Shown: piece by piece, positions 31,782 to 34,642 of the stretch | Layout: each line of letters starts with the position of its first letter | Numbering within the stretch: position 1 is the stretch's first letter | Program-made: the position numbers and the translations under genes | Assembly: GCF_052103615.1 (NCBI RefSeq) | Contig: NZ_JBQEKA010000031.1 | Coordinates: 1 to 34,642, forward strand | Direction of reading: 5' to 3' | DNA length: 34,642 bases | Source of the DNA: Kerstersia sp052103615 | GTDB lineage: Bacteria; Pseudomonadota; Gammaproteobacteria; Burkholderiales; Burkholderiaceae_B | The notes under the pieces: model-generated | Databases searched by the model: none | Seen by the model: only the letters and a program-made list of their open reading frames with translations | What the model was told of the DNA's origin: nothing

Positions 31782-32735
31782 TTAGATATCAAGAACCAGC
31801 CGCGGCGATAAAGCCCGCGAACAGCAAGGCGTAAAACAGTCATTGCGCGCGTGTTCGGCTGCCGTCAGGTATTGATCGCGGTGATCCGGCGTGCCGGCAA
31901 TGAGCTTCGTGACACAGGTGCCGCAGACACCTTGTTCGCATGACACGGGCAAAGAGATGCCAGCCTCATCGAGCACCTCAAAAACAGAGCGCTCTGGCGG
32001 AATCAGGTGGACCGCGCCGGTACTGGCAATCTCTACCTCGAAAGCGATGTCCGCCTGCGGACGGCTCGCCGGTACGGCCGCAAAGTGCTCGCGATGCAGC
32101 TGTGTTTCCGGCCAGCCGCACAAACTGGCTGAGGTGAGCACATGCTGCATAAAACCATTGGGCCCGCACACGTATAAATGCTGCCCCGCTTGCGGCGGCT
32201 TAAGACAGGCCTGCACATCCAGCGGGGAAACATCATCGAAATGCAGGTGCGCGCGGCCTGCGAACGCACTGCTCTCCAGGAAGTCGGCGAATGCCGCTTT
32301 GCTGCGGCTGCGGCAGCAATAATGCAGCTCGAAATCCTGCTGCCTGGCCGCCAGTTCCTGAGCCATGCAAAGAATGGGAGTAATGCCGATGCCGCCGGCA
32401 AATAGCAGCGTTTTCTGCGCGTGCGGCACCAGCGCGAACAAATTGCGCGGCGGGCTGGCCATCAGCGTCATGCCGACACGGATCTGATCGTGCAGGGCAA
32501 TCGACCCGCCCCGGGAAGCCGGGTCGCGCAGCACTGCCACGGTATAACTGCCGGGCTGCCCTGCCCCTGAGGGCATGCATAAGGAGTACTGCCGCACCTG
32601 GCCTTGCGGCAGATGCAAATCTATATGAGCGCCTGCTTCATAAGCTGGCAAGGGCTGGCCGTTGCTGGCGGCCAGCTGGAAGCTGAACACATCATCGGCT
32701 TCACGCGTTTTCTGCGTGACGGTCAAAGTCATCAT
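31782..32735 (-). CDS. Rieske oxygenase reductase, VanB-like (FMN / [2Fe-2S])
   Basis: An electron-transfer partner of the adjacent oxygenase, about 317 residues. Flavin motif RQYSL at about 48-52, NAD motif GGIGITPILC and a C-terminal plant-type ferredoxin with CEQGVCGTC (C-x4-C-x2-C) and a further Cys in DCFTPC; this is the phthalate-dioxygenase-reductase architecture. Starts at 32735 (ATG), 32732 (ATG) and 32750 (GTG) are possible; none has a strong Shine-Dalgarno. It is first gene of the operon and its promoter holds an operator-like dyad for the divergent MarR protein. Confidence 0.92.
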   Translation of the reverse strand: MMTLTVTQKTREADDVFSFQLAASNGQPLPAYEAGAHIDLHLPQGQVRQYSLCMPSGAGQPGSYTVAVLRDPASRGGSIALHDQIRVGMTLMASPPRNLFALVPHAQKTLLFAGGIGITPILCMAQELAARQQDFELHYCCRSRSKAAFADFLESSAFAGRAHLHFDDVSPLDVQACLKPPQAGQHLYVCGPNGFMQHVLTSASLCGWPETQLHREHFAAVPASRPQADIAFEVEIASTGAVHLIPPERSVFEVLDEAGISLPVSCEQGVCGTCVTKLIAGTPDHRDQYLTAAEHARNDCFTPCCSRALSPRLVLDI

Positions 32736-32760
32736 GTCGGGATTCCACACACAAATATTA

Positions 32761-32774
32761 GTTGCCTACACAAC
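32761..32774. promoter_or_regulatory. MarR-type operator 1
   Basis: GTTGCCTACACAAC, an inverted repeat (GTTG / CAAC). It lies directly upstream of the predicted -10 of the reductase promoter, where binding would repress. Its reverse complement matches the core of operator 2 (GTTGyGTAGGCAAC). Confidence 0.6.
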
Positions 32775-32792
32775 GATATTTAAATTCCAATT

Positions 32793-32808
32793 GGTTGCGT
32801 AGGCAACC
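32793..32808. promoter_or_regulatory. MarR-type operator 2
   Basis: GGTTGC-GTAG-GCAACC is a perfect 6-4-6 inverted repeat. Its centre is 33 bp from that of operator 1, about three helical turns, so two dimers would sit on one face. It overlaps the predicted promoter of the MarR gene, which suggests autoregulation. Confidence 0.65.
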
Positions 32809-33069
32809 ATATTTACCCTAGTATCGGTGCTGCCCAATTTCTGTCAGATCCCCTTCCCCCGCATGCTCAGGGCCGCTGGCGCCCAGGCCTGGCGCATGAC
32901 GGCAGCCCGAATCAGGGTATGCTGTTTGCCACTCGCTTTATGATGTGCCATACCGGCAGCAGCTGGCTACCAGGGCTATGGGGGCTATTGGAGCAACCGG
33001 CGCGCCAGGTTCTGGCTCTGCTTGATGCAGGATCCGGCGCGCAACGCCCCTTCAGGACGACGACTACGC

Positions 33070-33558
33070 ATGAGTTCCACGAAGAAACTTGATCTCGACC
33101 GTTATGTGCCGGGATTAGTCACCTTTATCGCTAACAAGCTGTCAGCAGGCGCATCCCTGCTCTATCGGGAAAATTTCGGCATCGGCGTCGTGGAATGGCG
33201 TGTGTTATCGATGCTGGCCGTAGAAAACGGCATCCCGGCTCAGCGCATTTGCCAAGTAATCGGCCTGGACAAAAGCGTGGTCAGCCGTTCCCTGGCCTTG
33301 CTTCAGAAGGATGGCCTGGTCCATACCGAAGTTGACCAAAGAGACGCAAGACGCCTGCTGGTCCATCTCACGGAAAAGGGCCACACACTGCATGATGAGG
33401 TCTTCCAGGTGGCCTCTGCCAGAGAAAAACTGCTGCTCAGCCGCTTCACGGCTGAAGAGCAAAACACGCTTATCCGCCTGCTGAATGTGATGCATGAACA
33501 GGTGGACAAGGTCAATGCGCACCCTTACATCAGCCGGGGCAAACGCAAATCCGCCTGA
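33070..33558 (+). CDS. MarR family transcriptional regulator
   Basis: A winged-helix regulator of about 162 residues from ATG 33070. The helix-turn-helix is at about 55-105 (IPAQRICQVIGLDKSVVSRSLALLQKDGLV) with the wing VDQRDARRLLVHLTEKG, the D-x-R-x-x-R pattern of MarR. It is divergent from the Rieske operon and probably represses it until the aromatic substrate binds. In many bacteria the vanAB regulator is GntR-type (VanR), so a MarR partner hints at a different substrate or lineage. Earlier starts (33022 TTG, 33025 ATG) are possible but less typical. A strong terminator follows. Confidence 0.9.
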   Translation: MSSTKKLDLDRYVPGLVTFIANKLSAGASLLYRENFGIGVVEWRVLSMLAVENGIPAQRICQVIGLDKSVVSRSLALLQKDGLVHTEVDQRDARRLLVHLTEKGHTLHDEVFQVASAREKLLLSRFTAEEQNTLIRLLNVMHEQVDKVNAHPYISRGKRKSA

Positions 33559-33584
33559 GCGGGCCGGGATCAGCCGCCCAAGAT

Positions 33585-33625
33585 AAAAAACAGGCCGGAA
33601 AGCATGGCTTTCCGGCCTGTTTTTT
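33585..33625 (+). terminator. Rho-independent terminator after the MarR gene
   Basis: A 19-bp stem, 33585-33603 against 33607-33625, with an ATG loop; the plus strand ends in a run of nine or more T, and a run of six A precedes it, so it can act in both directions. Confidence 0.93.
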
Positions 33626-33669
33626 TTTTAAGCCCTAAGGTATCTGGCCGACGAGTTTTAGCGGACGGG

Positions 33670-33688
33670 CTGGGCCTGATGGGCCCAG
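33670..33688. other. GC-rich hairpin 3' of the MetE-like gene
   Basis: CTGGGCC / GGCCCAG with a 5-base loop lies inside a wider GC-rich structured stretch (33661-33706). No U-run follows, so it may be a weak end-of-transcript structure for the minus-strand gene. Confidence 0.4.
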
Positions 33689-33759
33689 GCCTGCCCTTGG
33701 GCCCGCTCAATCCTTACCAGCAAAAACCATGGGCTGCGAGCTCAGTCTTGCGCAAATAC

Positions 33760-34642
33760 TCAGGCATCGCCCCAGACGTCGCGGGCGACGTCCATGACCA
33801 GCTGCATCTTCTGGCGCTGGGCCGCAACAGCAATATCATTGCCGTGCACGGTACTGCTGAAACCGCATTGCGGCGACAGGGCCAGCTGTTCCAGCGGCGC
33901 ATATTGCGCGGCTTCGTCGATGCGGCGCTTGATGGCATCCTTGGACTCCATCTCACCGAATTTGGTCGTAATCAGGCCCAGCACCGCCACCTTATTCTTG
34001 GGCAGGAAGCGCAAGGGACGGAAGTCGCCAGAACGGTCATCATCGTACTCAAGGAAGTACGCATCGACGTTCATTTCCGCCAGCAGCGCTTCGGCAACCG
34101 GCTCGTAATTGCCGGCAGCTGCGTGCGTGCTGCGGAAATTGCCGCGGCACAGGTGAATGCCCAGGCGCATGCCGGCAGGCTTGCGCGCCACGACGCGGTT
34201 GATGAAGTCGGCGTAGCGGTGCGGCAGCTCATTGGGGTCGTCGCCGCGCTGACGGGCCGCTTCACGCATGCGTTCGTCACAGAGATAGGCCAGATTGGTG
34301 TCGTCCATCTGCACATAATTGCAGCCCGCGGCCGCCAGCGAATGCAGTTCGTCGGCATAAGCCTGCGCCACGTCATCATAGAAATCAGGGTCCAGCACCG
34401 GGTAGTGCTCTTTGCTGATGCCTGCGCGCCCGCCACGGAAGTGCAGCATGGTCGGCGACGGAATCGTGACCTTGGGCACCGAGCCGGCCGTTACATGGGT
34501 CTTGAGGAACTGGAAATCCGCCAGCTGGATATCGCGCACATGGCGTACTTTATCGACCACCTTCATGATGGGCGGCGCCAGTTCAATCTTGCCGTTGGGG
34601 CGTTCAATCACCGCCGGAATTTCACTGACCACACCCCCCAGC
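33760..34642 (-). CDS. MetE-like cobalamin-independent methyltransferase, 5' end outside window
   Basis: The C-terminal 294 residues of a methionine-synthase-II-type protein; the frame has no stop before the window edge, so the start is upstream. Zinc-ligand motifs: HLC (in GIHLCRGNF), the acidic strand FLEYDDDRSG and the second Cys in SPQCGFSS; YVQMDDTNLAYL is also typical. It resembles the stand-alone MetE-C family of about 370 residues rather than full two-domain MetE (about 760). Such proteins may use methylcobalamin, a corrinoid protein or another methyl donor. It is separated from the MarR gene by a terminator, so a role in the aromatic module is only a guess. Confidence 0.88.
   Translation of the reverse strand, partial: LGGVVSEIPAVIERPNGKIELAPPIMKVVDKVRHVRDIQLADFQFLKTHVTAGSVPKVTIPSPTMLHFRGGRAGISKEHYPVLDPDFYDDVAQAYADELHSLAAAGCNYVQMDDTNLAYLCDERMREAARQRGDDPNELPHRYADFINRVVARKPAGMRLGIHLCRGNFRSTHAAAGNYEPVAEALLAEMNVDAYFLEYDDDRSGDFRPLRFLPKNKVAVLGLITTKFGEMESKDAIKRRIDEAAQYAPLEQLALSPQCGFSSTVHGNDIAVAAQRQKMQLVMDVARDVWGDA

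Larger units (their letters stand above)
32736..33069. other. Divergent control region vanB-like / MarR
   Basis: 334 bp without a gene. AT-rich near the reductase start, with two operator dyads (32761-32774, 32793-32808); the MarR-proximal 200 bp is GC-rich and shows nothing I can name. Candidate promoters: for the reductase, -10 TAATAT at 32760-32755 on the minus strand; for the regulator, TTGCGT (32795-32800) and TAGTAT (32819-32824) with an 18-bp spacer. Confidence 0.5.

Overview
The window is a GC-rich stretch of a betaproteobacterial chromosome. Gene content and order (folC-dedD/SPOR-cvpA-purF; aceE-aceF-lpdA divergent from a PAS-kinase/FixJ-type pair followed by folD and prlC; a short CueR with copZ) fit Burkholderiales and most likely Alcaligenaceae. 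This is judged from protein motifs and synteny only; no genus can be named from the sequence alone.

Layout. 1-488 has no supportable gene but holds an AT-rich palindrome. 489-5293 (minus strand): purine/folate block folC, SPOR protein, cvpA, purF, ending in a strong terminator; accD, usually found before folC, is absent. 5468-10359: accessory redox and regulator block, with a LysR regulator divergent from a GST / luciferase-like monooxygenase / acetyltransferase operon, and an HxlR regulator divergent from an NmrA-type protein. 10471-16335 (minus): pyruvate dehydrogenase operon aceE-aceF-lpdA, in which E2 and E3 start with an almost identical lipoyl domain. 16897-22207 (plus): membrane histidine kinase and LuxR-type response regulator, folD and prlC. 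22283-23541: a DUF2239 protein under twin CCCGGG-centred palindromes and a small GlsB/YeaQ-type membrane protein. 23688-28251: copper block, copZ plus a flavin disulfide reductase on one strand and copA-cueR on the other, with a textbook CueR promoter between them. 28220-28825: nitroreductase. 29142-33558: aromatic-acid module, vanB-like reductase, vanA-like Rieske oxygenase and an AAHS-type transporter on the minus strand, divergent from a MarR regulator with two operator-like palindromes. 33760-34642: a MetE-like methyltransferase cut by the window edge.

How the parts work together. PDH supplies acetyl-CoA, and the divergent two-component system may sense a related metabolic or redox state (inference). 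The copper block pairs export (CopA), chaperoning (CopZ), thiol/disulfide chemistry (the reductase) and Cu(I) sensing (CueR). The aromatic module imports a methoxylated or otherwise substituted aromatic acid and oxidises it.

The least expected structural signal is a recurring set of short imperfect tandem repeats (units of 8-15 bp, two to five copies) at gene ends and in spacers: 5474, 8822, 9280, 23671, 28844, 29110 and 30582. Several alter or set protein termini. The second is the 238-bp lipoyl-domain duplication with only four differences. I found no CRISPR array, insertion sequence, tRNA or rRNA.
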